Shown in pieces: positions 45,992-55,509 of a stretch of 64,000 nucleotides of DNA; the first letter of the stretch is position 1; each line of letters starts with the position of its first letter. The DNA comes from Willaertia magna (lineage: Eukaryota; Heterolobosea; Eutetramitea; Acrasida; Naegleriidae), in contig CADWAF010001523.1 in NCBI GenBank assembly GCA_902984215.1, positions 29,433 to 93,432 of the forward strand, written 5' to 3'. Under the pieces are notes generated by a model, which was given only the letters and a program-made list of their open reading frames with translations, had not been told where the DNA came from and did not search any database. A program made the translations under genes and the position numbers.

Positions 45992-46101
45992 GTTGTAATA
46001 TTTTGTATTTCTTAAAATACTTGTTAATTTTTTTGTAAACTACTTAATTTGGTAAATAAATTATCTTTTATTTAACTTAGAAAACTTTTTAAATAACTTC
46101 A

Positions 46102-46851
46102 TTATTTTGCCCAATGTTTCTCTGGTGGTTTTCCCATCTCTATTAAAGTTTTATTTGTCTCTTCAAAATACTTGTGATAATGTGGTTTTAATAGTTCAGG
46201 TAATTCAATAGGTCTTTATCATTTTGTAATTAAAATAAATAACAATGAATAAGTACATACTCATTAAACCAATGTCCTTCTTCTTCATTTAAAATCTTTA
46301 ATGCTTCTTTATTAATTCTATTTGCTTTATTTCCAAAAGCAAAGTCATCTATCAATTTCACACAAAAAATCATTTGTGACAAATTATTAATAATAATAAT
46401 GAAATAAAACATACATTGATAAGCCATCCAGAAAGGTACAGCCATAAAAGGTAAAGTATCAAAGGGTAGTGGAGCAAATCTACGTAAAACAATCATTCTG
46501 CCAAAAGACACTCCACCCATTACAAAATAAAATCCTTTTTTTTTTTTATAATTTACAATATAATTTATAATAATAATAATATTTACCTCCTAACCAATAT
46601 ACTCTATCTCTAGTTGTAGCCATTCTATAGTTTAATAATAATTTATTTTATATCGGAAGTGATAAAGAAGAAAAACAATTTGTAAATTATCGGAAGTGAA
46701 AAAGAACTTACTTTGTCGCAATTTCATAATCTCTTCTTCTTTTTAATTGTTTTAATTCAATTAATCTTTCAGTAATTTTAGCTTCCTTTTGTTTTTCTTC
46801 AACCTTTTCTAAAACACTATTTGTCTTTGTTTCTAACCAACCTTGTCCCAT
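46102..46851 (-). CDS. PLGRKT / DUF2368-family protein
   Basis: Five exons (46712-46851, 46587-46624, 46415-46534, 46261-46348, 46102-46213) with introns of 47-87 bases splice in frame to 165 residues. The Glu/Lys/Arg N-terminal helix, the hydrophobic centre (FAPLPFDTLPFMAVPFWMAYQYD) and FAFGNKANRINKEALKILNEEEG follow the layout of animal PLGRKT (KKKPAFLVPIVPLSF..., TYQYDLGYG..., MKGEAEDIL). The protein ends in Lys, as PLGRKT does. The animal protein is a small integral membrane protein that binds plasminogen through that Lys. Its ancestral role in a protist is unknown. Confidence 0.72.
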
Positions 46852-47317
46852 TTTTCACACTTTTAATAATTATTAATCAAACAATAACAATACATTATTT
46901 ATTTACAATAATAATAACCATTTATTTATTAGTTTATTACTTTTTCAAACTCCATTAGTTGCGGTTTATTGTCCGTTTTTGTTTTAATGGCCGTTATTTT
47001 ATTGATTAATTTAATATGCTGCTGTTGCAAGGTACAAATTTCTTGTAGTTTAGTCAATGGAAACATGAACGCTTTAGAATAAATTAAATAAAACATGGTT
47101 TTGGATCTATAACACTTGGCGGTTTTGGATCTATGTCACTTTAGTTCAGAAAGGAGGAGTATGATATCAAAAGTGTCAAAACATTGTTTTAATGATTATA
47201 TTTCTAAAATTCCTGTCAAATTTCATTAAATCTTGAAGCATCACACAAAAAAAAACAAAAGAAAGGATCTATAAGAAAGAACAAACCACAACAATAAAAA
47301 CTAGATCACTCACTTTA
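46852..47317. other. Divergent intergenic region with a 14-bp direct repeat
   Basis: These 466 bases hold no gene. The 14-base word GGTTTTGGATCTAT occurs at 47097-47110 and again at 47121-47134. The space between the copies holds most of a TTGGCGG core (47116-47122). They may be regulatory sites for the membrane-protein gene at 47318. Confidence 0.5.
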
Positions 47318-49111
47318 ATGATTTCAAAATTAGGTTACACCACTCCCTTCCCCTTGTCAATAATAATTTTCCTAACCTTCTTCTTTATTATCAATCATTT
47401 ACAACTAACCATTCAACAAAGTGATATTTACATCAATAATAATGATTCAATAATTCTTTTAAATAATAGTGATAATTTATTTAATAATATTTTAAAAACA
47501 AATGAATTAATTTATACATTACAAGATGTAATTAATATTCCACCAATTAATCAATTCTATTATGCTATTTTACCTAGTTTTGATTCACCAACAATTAATT
47601 TATGTCACTTTTCAAATAAATCACTTTCTTGTTTTGATTATTTTTGTAAAAATAACTATTACAATGAAAATAATAATTCAATAGGAACTTTATTTAATTT
47701 TGAGAATGAAACGATAAGGAATGAGTTTAGATATTATTTTAATTATTGTATATTTTGTAATAATTCTGAATCTAAAGAGTTTTTAGATAAAATAAATAAT
47801 TTACAATGTGAAGAAAATCTTTCTAAAAATATAATTAATAATTTCCTAATTAATAGTTATAGACATTGTAATGGAAATGATATTTTAAATAATAATTACA
47901 ATAATAACAGTATAATTAATTTAAATAATATAAAACATTTACCAATTTTAGAAAGTAATTTTTTTAACACAATTTATTTTACAAGAAAAATTAAAAAAAC
48001 AAAATTTACAATTAAAGAAATAATGAACACTTATCAATTTACAATTTCCTTAAATGAAAACCCACCATTTGACATTCCAATCATGTGTTTTTGTGAATAT
48101 CAATTAGAGAAGAGTTATTTATCTTTTCAATGTCATGATTATAATTCTGATTTTCAGTTAATTACTTGTTATAGAGTTTTACCGTTCTTTTTTGTAATAT
48201 TCTTTTTAATTATTTTTATTTTAAATTTTATTTTAATTATTATACCAAAATATTATGAAAGATTTTATTCTTTAAAGAAATTACCAGAATTTACAATTGA
48301 AAAAGTAAATGGTTTAAAATTTTTTATTAAAATTATTAAACATTTTAGTGAAATTAATTCACAACCATGTATTTGGTTTGCATTTGGAAGTTTTTTTGGA
48401 TTTTTAGAAAACTTAATTAGAATTTTCTTTAATTTTAGTTTTTCTTATGAATCTTATAAGAATTACTTTCCAGGGATATTTAGAGGACTATCTGCAATGA
48501 CAATTGTTTGTGGTTATAGTTCTTTAGTTGTGTTATGGTCTCATGTGATTGATTTATCTAATAGAAGAGGTAAAGAAACAAACAATAATAACAGTACTGC
48601 TAATAATAGTAATAGATTATCTAAATTTAATTTAATAATTTTAATTATACTTTATTTTTTAGTTTTATTATTTTTTATAATTACTTTAATTATATTTGCA
48701 GCAACTAAACAAATGATTAGTTGGATTGTTGTTTGTGTTGGAATTTTAATTTATTTAATTACTTTTGTATTTGGTTTTGGTTTTTATGGAATTAAAATTT
48801 TAATAACACTAAGATCTGTAAAGAATGATAAAAATATTTATGAATATAAATTTACAAAATTTATTCTGGCAGAAACTGTAATATTTATAATTGGTTGGAT
48901 TATAACTTTATTATCTTGTATAACTTATGCATTTGGTCATGATATTATGGGTATTGCATTTGCCATAAATAGAAATGCCTTTCTTGACACAATTATCTTA
49001 ATAATTATTGGATTATCTTTATATATCATGTTTAATAGAAATTATTTTAAAAAGTTTTATGTAGAAAAGTGGAATTGTTGTACAACAACTTCAAAAGAAG
49101 AAGATAAATAA
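47318..49111 (+). CDS. Seven-helix membrane receptor-like protein
   Basis: The protein is 597 residues with an N-terminal hydrophobic signal (LSIIIFLTFFFIINHL). About 260 residues of Asn-rich, Cys-containing (CHFSNKSLSCFDYFC, CFCEYQ, FQCHDY) extracellular domain follow, then seven clear hydrophobic helices from about residue 290 (for example FFFVIFFLIIFILNFILII, IIIIGLSLYIMF). The third helix ends GYSSLVVLWSHVIDL, reminiscent of the THH1/TOM1 family (LLVLFWAEIYH). A GPCR-like receptor or transporter is possible. I do not assign a ligand. Confidence 0.72.
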   Translation: MISKLGYTTPFPLSIIIFLTFFFIINHLQLTIQQSDIYINNNDSIILLNNSDNLFNNILKTNELIYTLQDVINIPPINQFYYAILPSFDSPTINLCHFSNKSLSCFDYFCKNNYYNENNNSIGTLFNFENETIRNEFRYYFNYCIFCNNSESKEFLDKINNLQCEENLSKNIINNFLINSYRHCNGNDILNNNYNNNSIINLNNIKHLPILESNFFNTIYFTRKIKKTKFTIKEIMNTYQFTISLNENPPFDIPIMCFCEYQLEKSYLSFQCHDYNSDFQLITCYRVLPFFFVIFFLIIFILNFILIIIPKYYERFYSLKKLPEFTIEKVNGLKFFIKIIKHFSEINSQPCIWFAFGSFFGFLENLIRIFFNFSFSYESYKNYFPGIFRGLSAMTIVCGYSSLVVLWSHVIDLSNRRGKETNNNNSTANNSNRLSKFNLIILIILYFLVLLFFIITLIIFAATKQMISWIVVCVGILIYLITFVFGFGFYGIKILITLRSVKNDKNIYEYKFTKFILAETVIFIIGWIITLLSCITYAFGHDIMGIAFAINRNAFLDTIILIIIGLSLYIMFNRNYFKKFYVEKWNCCTTTSKEEDK

Positions 49112-49113
49112 AT

Positions 49114-52100
49114 TTATTTTTCATAATTTTGTAATTTTAATTCTAACTTTTCAATAATGTCCATCATATCTTCATTATCTTTATCTAATTCTTCAATTCT
49201 TTCTTCCTTTTCTTTTAATTGTTTTAATAAATTATTAATTTGTGATTGTAATTCATTAATTTTATTATTTTGTAAATTATTAAATTCATTTTCTTTTCTT
49301 TTAATTAAATCATCTTTTAATTCTAAATCTTTCAAAACATTTTCAAATTCATCATTCTTTTGTTTTAATTGTAAATTTAAATTATTTAATTGATCATTAT
49401 TTAAATTTAATTTTATTTCATAACTTTTAATTTCATTTTCATAATTTTCTTTCATTAAATTCATTTGATTATTTAATTGATAAATTTGTTCTTGATAATT
49501 TTGTAAAAATTTATCTTTTAATTCTTTTTCTAAATTTAAATGTTTTTCAATCATTTCATTTGCATCTTGTTCTAATTTGGAATTCCTTTCTGATAGTTCT
49601 GTAATTCTCTTTTTTAATTTTTGATTTTCATTGACATATGTCAATCTTTCATTTTGATAATTTTCATTGCTTTGATTTAAATCTTTATTTAAATTTTCAT
49701 TTTGATTTTTTAATTGTGAAATTTCATTTTCTAATTCATTTATTTGTTTTTTCATTTCATTATCTTGTTCTTCATCTTTTAATAATAATTTAGCTAATGA
49801 CAGTTGATTAGTTGATGTTTTTTCATTATTACTATTTAAACAATTAATTATATTATCAAATAAACTATTACACATTGTAATAAAATCTATATCCATAAAT
49901 GGTAATATCATATTATTTAATAATTCAAATTTAAAATCTAAATTTTCATAATTAAATTTTAATTGACTATTTGCTTTCATAAAATACTCTGTATTCTTAA
50001 TATAATTAAAATATTCTTTCATTCTTTCAATTCCAATCTTTTTTTTAATCATTTCAATTAACATACTTTTATTTACAAATAACTCTTCATTATTATTATC
50101 ACTACTATCATTGTTAGTATTATCATTGTTACTATCATTGTTATTATTATTATTAGTAATTGTTGTTAAAGAAAAGTGACGTAATGGATATTGTTCTTGA
50201 TTCATTTCTAAAACTAAAATACCTAAAAATAAAGAACATAAACTTTGTATAAATGGATGAATATAACTATTATTTATAGATTCAATAAAAACAATAAAAT
50301 GTATAATATTTTCTAAAAATTTTCTAGTTGATTGTAAACTACCATTAATCCATTCACAACATAATTGTAATAATGAAATTGTAAAATAAAAATTCTTTTC
50401 TTCATTTGTTTTTAATAAATAAATAATTAATTGAATTAAACATGTAAAAAAACTAAAATTATTTTGATAAGGTATTTCTAATAAAATATCTTTACATTTA
50501 CTATTTTGTCTAATAATTATATTTAATATAGATACTCCATAAATAGATAAACTATTAAATATAGAATTAGATAATAATATACCTGTTAACATTCCTTCTT
50601 CAAATGATGTTGAAATATTTAATGGTGATTTAATAGTTGATGCTATCATTAATTGTCCTTCTTTATTATTAGATAAATATCTTTTTAAACAATGAAATGC
50701 AAATTTACCATTTTGTATAATATATTGTAAATTATTATTATTATTATTATTTGTGGTATTTGTTAAATATAAAATTAATTTACATAATCTATTTAAAGCT
50801 AATTCATCAATCATTAAATAATTTTTATATAACTTTGTCTTATCTTTATTAATTAATAAAGGATTAGGTTGAAATATAAAAGATTCTAATTGTTCTTGTG
50901 CTTTTCTATTATTATAACATAAATGTCCTAATAAGAATAATGATTTATTATCAATCATTAAATTTTCATTATTTAATCCTTTATTATTATTTATATTATC
51001 TAATGCTATTTGAATTATAATATTAAATATTTGTGTTTCACTAATCATTTCTTTCATTGCTAATTGTTTTGTTTTTAATAATTCAATTAAAATATCTAAT
51101 ACTCTTGAAATTATAATTATTGGATAATTTTCATTTGTTATATTTAATGTTTCTTCTAAATTATTTAATAATTCTTTTTTATTATTATCTAAAGAAGTAC
51201 GTCTATTTTGTTCTTCTTCTTCTTTTATTTGTTGTTCTTTATTATTATCTACAGCATGTTCTTCTTCATCGGAATAGTTATCATCTTTGATTTCTTCATT
51301 TAAATAAGAAGATAATGTTTGAGCTCCGGCACTTAATACTTTCTGTAAAATACTTGATGTTGTAGATTGTAATGAATTATTATTGTTATTCTCTTGTTGT
51401 TGTAATTCTTCTTTTTTAATTAATTGTGATTCTAATGAATAAATATTATTTAATAAAAAATATAAATGATTAATTCCATTTTGTAACATTATAAATTGTT
51501 TTCTATTTGGTTCATTATTAATTAATAAATTATAAATAATATCTAAACAATATAAAATTACAAAATTTAATTCTTCATTATTGTTGTTATTATTGTAATT
51601 ATTTTGTAAATGTTTTAATTCTTCAAAAATAATTTCAAAGCACTTTTCAAAAATTCCTTCAAAAACAATTACTTTTTTCATTTCATCATTTCCTAATATA
51701 GATAAGTTTCTTAATAAAGTTATACCTTCATTTCTAATTATAATTTGTGATTCATTTAATAAATTTACAATTTTTGTAATTGTATTACACTTAAAAATAA
51801 AAAATTGAACCTTTTCAGAATTTAAATTTAATAATAAATTAATTAATTGAGTTGTATGATATTTAATATAATAATCTGAATCATGATGATATAAAGATAA
51901 AATAATTTCTACACTTTCATCATTTTCTATAATTTTATTTAAAAATAATTTTTGTAATTCTAAATTAAAATGTGTTAAATTAATTATAATTTCTAATGTT
52001 AATTTAATTATCATTAAATCTTGTTGATTTAATAGTTTAATTAATTTATTAAAGAAATTTAAAAATTCACTTGTTGGATAATATTTTGAATATTCAACTA

Positions 52101-52341
52101 ATAATTCAATTGCTTCAATTTTATCATCATATAATGAAGATGTCTCTATTCTATGATAAATATCTAGAACATTTTCTTTTTTATTTATAATTCTTTTTTT
52201 ATTTGTTGTATTAGATCCTACACTATTGTTACCACTAGTAGATGTTAGTGTAGGAGAGGCTGTATTTGTATTATTGTTGTTAGCAGATTGGTTACTTTCA
52301 TTCTCTCCTAATAAATAGTTTGAAAATAGCCAAGAAGCCAT
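49114..52341 (-). CDS. USO1: p115/Uso1-like vesicle tethering factor
   Basis: The CDS is taken from the A-run-preceded ATG at 52341 (1075 residues), not the ATG 24 bases upstream. The N-terminal about 700 residues are armadillo-like helical repeats. They include LYDDKIEAIELLVEYSKYYP, LEIIINLTHF and the block IHPFIQSLCSLFLGILVLEMN, which matches the 'QGLCALLLGI' end of the p115 head. Poly-Asn loops interrupt it. The last 250 residues are coiled coil with a Glu/Asp-rich end (EERIEELDKDNEDMMDIIEKLE), resembling the p115 acidic tail. It tethers vesicles in ER-Golgi traffic together with golgins and SNAREs. Confidence 0.72.
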   Translation of the reverse strand: MASWLFSNYLLGENESNQSANNNNTNTASPTLTSTSGNNSVGSNTTNKKRIINKKENVLDIYHRIETSSLYDDKIEAIELLVEYSKYYPTSEFLNFFNKLIKLLNQQDLMIIKLTLEIIINLTHFNLELQKLFLNKIIENDESVEIILSLYHHDSDYYIKYHTTQLINLLLNLNSEKVQFFIFKCNTITKIVNLLNESQIIIRNEGITLLRNLSILGNDEMKKVIVFEGIFEKCFEIIFEELKHLQNNYNNNNNNEELNFVILYCLDIIYNLLINNEPNRKQFIMLQNGINHLYFLLNNIYSLESQLIKKEELQQQENNNNNSLQSTTSSILQKVLSAGAQTLSSYLNEEIKDDNYSDEEEHAVDNNKEQQIKEEEEQNRRTSLDNNKKELLNNLEETLNITNENYPIIIISRVLDILIELLKTKQLAMKEMISETQIFNIIIQIALDNINNNKGLNNENLMIDNKSLFLLGHLCYNNRKAQEQLESFIFQPNPLLINKDKTKLYKNYLMIDELALNRLCKLILYLTNTTNNNNNNNLQYIIQNGKFAFHCLKRYLSNNKEGQLMIASTIKSPLNISTSFEEGMLTGILLSNSIFNSLSIYGVSILNIIIRQNSKCKDILLEIPYQNNFSFFTCLIQLIIYLLKTNEEKNFYFTISLLQLCCEWINGSLQSTRKFLENIIHFIVFIESINNSYIHPFIQSLCSLFLGILVLEMNQEQYPLRHFSLTTITNNNNNNDSNNDNTNNDSSDNNNEELFVNKSMLIEMIKKKIGIERMKEYFNYIKNTEYFMKANSQLKFNYENLDFKFELLNNMILPFMDIDFITMCNSLFDNIINCLNSNNEKTSTNQLSLAKLLLKDEEQDNEMKKQINELENEISQLKNQNENLNKDLNQSNENYQNERLTYVNENQKLKKRITELSERNSKLEQDANEMIEKHLNLEKELKDKFLQNYQEQIYQLNNQMNLMKENYENEIKSYEIKLNLNNDQLNNLNLQLKQKNDEFENVLKDLELKDDLIKRKENEFNNLQNNKINELQSQINNLLKQLKEKEERIEELDKDNEDMMDIIEKLELKLQNYEK

Positions 52342-52890
52342 TTTTTTTGTCTTAATCACCATCAAAGATCGGCTTGCTGGTAGTGAAGATGTTTTTATGG
52401 TTTCCGTTGTGATTGAAGGTAGTTAGTATTATTTAGGATTTATTTGTTTGGATGGCATGGCATGGAGGTATTTGTCAATACCTGACAGCAATGATTGGTA
52501 AAATAAACAACAACTACCCAAGTTATTAAATTAAGCCAAACGAATGCATATTAAAAAAGACTGATATTGTGAAAGAGACATTAAACCTTGAAAGCATAGC
52601 TGCCAATAACAAAGATAGGAGAATCAAAGCCTTTAAGATAGCATAAGCAATAAGTTGGAGAACAATGAGTTTAGCAACCAGAATGTAAACCTTATGAATA
52701 GCTTAATGGCAAAGACAGAAAAGAAAAGCATACATGCATAATAAGTAAACCCAAGCTAAAAACTACATGTAGCAACCTTGTTTTAAAACCTTAAACCTTA
52801 GGTACCTTATATTAATACATTGAAACCTTTTTATTGTACGAGCTTATTTTACCTTAAGCATGGAAAACTTAAGCATTCATTCCTTTTCGT
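52342..52890. other. Gene-free region with elevated G/C, unexplained
   Basis: The 549 bases between the Uso1 and SR-protein genes contain no credible ORF, yet the stretch 52440-52830 looks less AT-biased than the other intergenic regions here. It is on the 3' side of the SR-protein gene and could be a long 3' UTR or a non-coding RNA. No fold or RNA family is recognised. Confidence 0.4.
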
Positions 52891-53708
52891 TTATCTGTAT
52901 GAATTGGAACGAGATGGAGATCTGTTTCTATTGCGAGGTGGCGATCTATCTCTTCTAGGGGAACCTCTATCTCTACGAGGAGATCTATCTCTGTCATTGT
53001 AAGGATGATATCTACTTCCTCTAGAATATCTTGGGGCTCTTCTTTCGAAATCTCTATCTCTAGAGTCTCTGGAATCTCTACTATCCCTTCTTGGTGAATA
53101 ATTTCTTCTTGGAGAATAGTCTCTTCTGCGAGGAGAATAATCTCTTCTTCTAGGAGAGTAGTCCCTTCTTCTACGTGGTGAATAATCCCTTCTTCTTGGA
53201 GAATAATCTCTTCTTCTACGAGGAGAGTAGTCTCTTCTTCTTGGTCCTCTTCTTCCGAAATCATAATCTAATTTAATTTCTCTATCTTCAATCTTTGTTC
53301 CCTTTAAATTATTATATGCTTCTTCAGCATTTACTATATCTTCAAATTCAACGAAAGCGTATGCGTAATTAGTTTCTTTCTTTTTAGCATCAGTACAGAT
53401 AGCAACTCTTTTTAAGTTACCATATGCTTCAAAGATTTTACGAACTTCTTCTTCAGTTGTTTTAGAAGGGATATTACCAACAAATAAAGTTTTGCTGGTT
53501 CTTGGTCTATCATTGTAATATCCTCTATTATCTCTATTATCTCTAATTTTATTTTTTAATTAAGATTTCAAATTGTACTACTATAACTTTACCTTCTATC
53601 TTCTTCTAAATCACGTCCTTTATCATTTTCATTTTCACTATTGTTGTTAACTTCATTCGTTGGTTCTAAATTAATTTCAGTTTCTCTGTGATGTGATTCT
53701 TCACTCAT
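52891..53708 (-). CDS. SR-family splicing factor (RRM + RS domain with RDYSPRR repeats)
   Basis: Two exons (53593-53708 and 52891-53542) with a 50-base GTAAAG intron give 255 residues. An acidic Asn/Glu N-terminus precedes an RRM with RNP2 LFVGNI and RNP1 NYAYAFVEF. The C-terminal 110 residues are Arg/Ser/Tyr rich, with consecutive RDYSPRR(R) units, then RDSRDSRD and RSPRRDR. This is an SR protein that would bind exonic enhancers and be phosphorylated by SRPK/CLK kinases. The YSPRR repeat is a distinctive version of the RS domain. Confidence 0.88.
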
Positions 53709-54054
53709 TTTTTAATGTTGTCAAAAAATTGCGAGGGAAGCTAAGGCTTAACTGACTCAACGGTTTTGTTGAAGTGCCAATTTAAAAAATTACTATGTTC
53801 TAGTAATAAATGTAAACGGAATAAATTTGTAATATATAATTATCACAAAGAACAATAAAGATGACATTAATAATATATTACATGACTTTCCTTTTATAAC
53901 ATTTCAAATTACTAGAACATTACAATAAAATAAAATTGCCTTAATTTAAGAACAAATAATAGCATTAATATAACACTTTATTGAACTAGTATTTGTAGTT
54001 GACTCTTAAAATTTCAAAATTGTTGATAAATAAATATACATTATTATAAAGTGA
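53709..54054. other. Intergenic region
   Basis: These 346 bases lie between the SR-protein 5' end and the ArfGAP 3' end. They are AT-rich with no ORF, motif or repeat worth naming. Confidence 0.5.
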
Positions 54055-55215
54055 TTAATACTTCATATTATTATAATTGCTCATTGGAACATTTGGATAG
54101 CCCCTTCCCATCATTGGTGGTGGCATATTATTCATTAAAGGTGGTGGTCCCATATTATTCATCATTGGTGGAGGTCCATAATTATTCATTCCACGACCCA
54201 TCATTGGTGGTGGCATATTCATATTCATCATTGGTGGTGGTCCATAGTTATTTCCCATCATTGGAGGAGGCATCATTCCTCTTCCTCCATTCATCATTGG
54301 GGGTGGTCCCATTCTATTATTACCATTCATAATTGGTGGTGGTCCATTAGGAATAACAAATGCATTATTGTTCATGTTGTTATTCATATTATTGTTGTTA
54401 GTATTATTTGTACGCATTGGTTGAACTCCTTGTCCTTCAAACATTGCCAAAATATTATCCTTTCCAGATGCAAATACATCTTGTGGTGGTTGCATAGTAT
54501 TGTTATTATTATTGTATGCACCATTTCCATTCATATTGTTATTTGAATTATTAGAAACAAAGAAACTAGATATATCGTCATGTCCATTAGTTTGATCATC
54601 AAATGTAAGCATAGATGTTGATGGTGATTTTTGTACGGTAGGTGGTGTTGGAGAAATATTATTATTGACATTACTAGTACTGTTTACACGACGAGTTGCG
54701 GAAAGATTAGGTTGACTAGTAGAATTTCTAACTGTTGAAGTAGTTGGTGTTTGTTCCTTAACTGTTGGAGTTGTTGTAGGTGAAGGAGAAGAATCTTCAG
54801 AAAAATCTAAATTATTATATTGTTTGTTGTAAGCATCTTTATCAACCCAAACCATCTTCTCATATTTTGCTCTAATAAACTTTTCAACAATAGCAGTATC
54901 AGTTTCAGAGGTAGGTTTTTCTTTATCTAAGTTAGCCTCAAAAATTGCGTTTGCTTTACTATTACCGAATAATTGCATCATTTTAGCTTGGTCTTCTGTC
55001 CATGAATCAAGACCAACACTTCTTACTTTAGAGATGTGTGTTCCTAATTTTCTATGTAACCCAGCACAACGGATACAAATAAAAATACCTTGAGTTGTTG
55101 ATGCCCATTGAGGACCTCTTGCACCGCAGTCGGCACATACTTTATTACATTGTATTTTAGTTAATTCTTGAACAAGTTTTTTACTTGCAGAGTTTTTATC
55201 TCCTTGCTTTGACAT
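54055..55215 (-). CDS. ArfGAP protein, SMAP/AGD-like, with PPPMMN-rich tail
   Basis: The protein is 386 residues in a single exon. The N-terminal ArfGAP domain has the CADC-x16-CIRC zinc finger and [17 protein letters not shown] with the catalytic Arg. A Ser/Thr/Asn-rich linker follows, then a Met/Pro/Asn-rich tail with many PPPMM units. ArfGAPs stimulate GTP hydrolysis on Arf proteins at Golgi/endosome coats. The domain order resembles SMAP or Age2-type proteins. The subtype is a guess. Confidence 0.85.
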   Translation of the reverse strand: MSKQGDKNSASKKLVQELTKIQCNKVCADCGARGPQWASTTQGIFICIRCAGLHRKLGTHISKVRSVGLDSWTEDQAKMMQLFGNSKANAIFEANLDKEKPTSETDTAIVEKFIRAKYEKMVWVDKDAYNKQYNNLDFSEDSSPSPTTTPTVKEQTPTTSTVRNSTSQPNLSATRRVNSTSNVNNNISPTPPTVQKSPSTSMLTFDDQTNGHDDISSFFVSNNSNNNMNGNGAYNNNNNTMQPPQDVFASGKDNILAMFEGQGVQPMRTNNTNNNNMNNNMNNNAFVIPNGPPPIMNGNNRMGPPPMMNGGRGMMPPPMMGNNYGPPPMMNMNMPPPMMGRGMNNYGPPPMMNNMGPPPLMNNMPPPMMGRGYPNVPMSNYNNMKY

Positions 55216-55458
55216 TCTATTATGAATATTTTTTTTTAAAAAAATTAAAAATATGATAACGTTAAAGTATGAATGATTTGTGCAATGACGAATTACATGT
55301 CAATCTATTGGTAATTGTTATAAACGGAAACTAGATGTTTTTTTATTCATCAAAAAAGAAAGAGGGGTATGCCAAGAAAACTCATATAAGTTTTTCCTTT
55401 TCTTCTTTTAAGAAAGAAGTTGCGTTCTTTTGAAAGTATGAAAATCTTTTATTTGTAA

Positions 55459-55482
55459 TTTTGGCGCCTTTTTTTTGGCGCC
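55459..55482. promoter_or_regulatory. Tandem TTTTGGCGCC sites before BBS7
   Basis: TTTTGGCGCC occurs at 55459-55468 and again at 55473-55482, 28-51 bases before the BBS7 ATG. The core GGCGCC is palindromic and stands out in AT-rich DNA. It resembles the E2F TTTGGCGC consensus. Function is inferred. Confidence 0.5.
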
Positions 55483-55509
55483 TTTTGCAAATACAAAACT
55501 ATTTTAAAA

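Noticed and set aside
52869..53264. 131-codon Glu-rich ORF in the SR-protein region
   Set aside because: It is an alternative frame of the RDYSPRR repeat. The RRM frame on the same strand is clearly the coding one.
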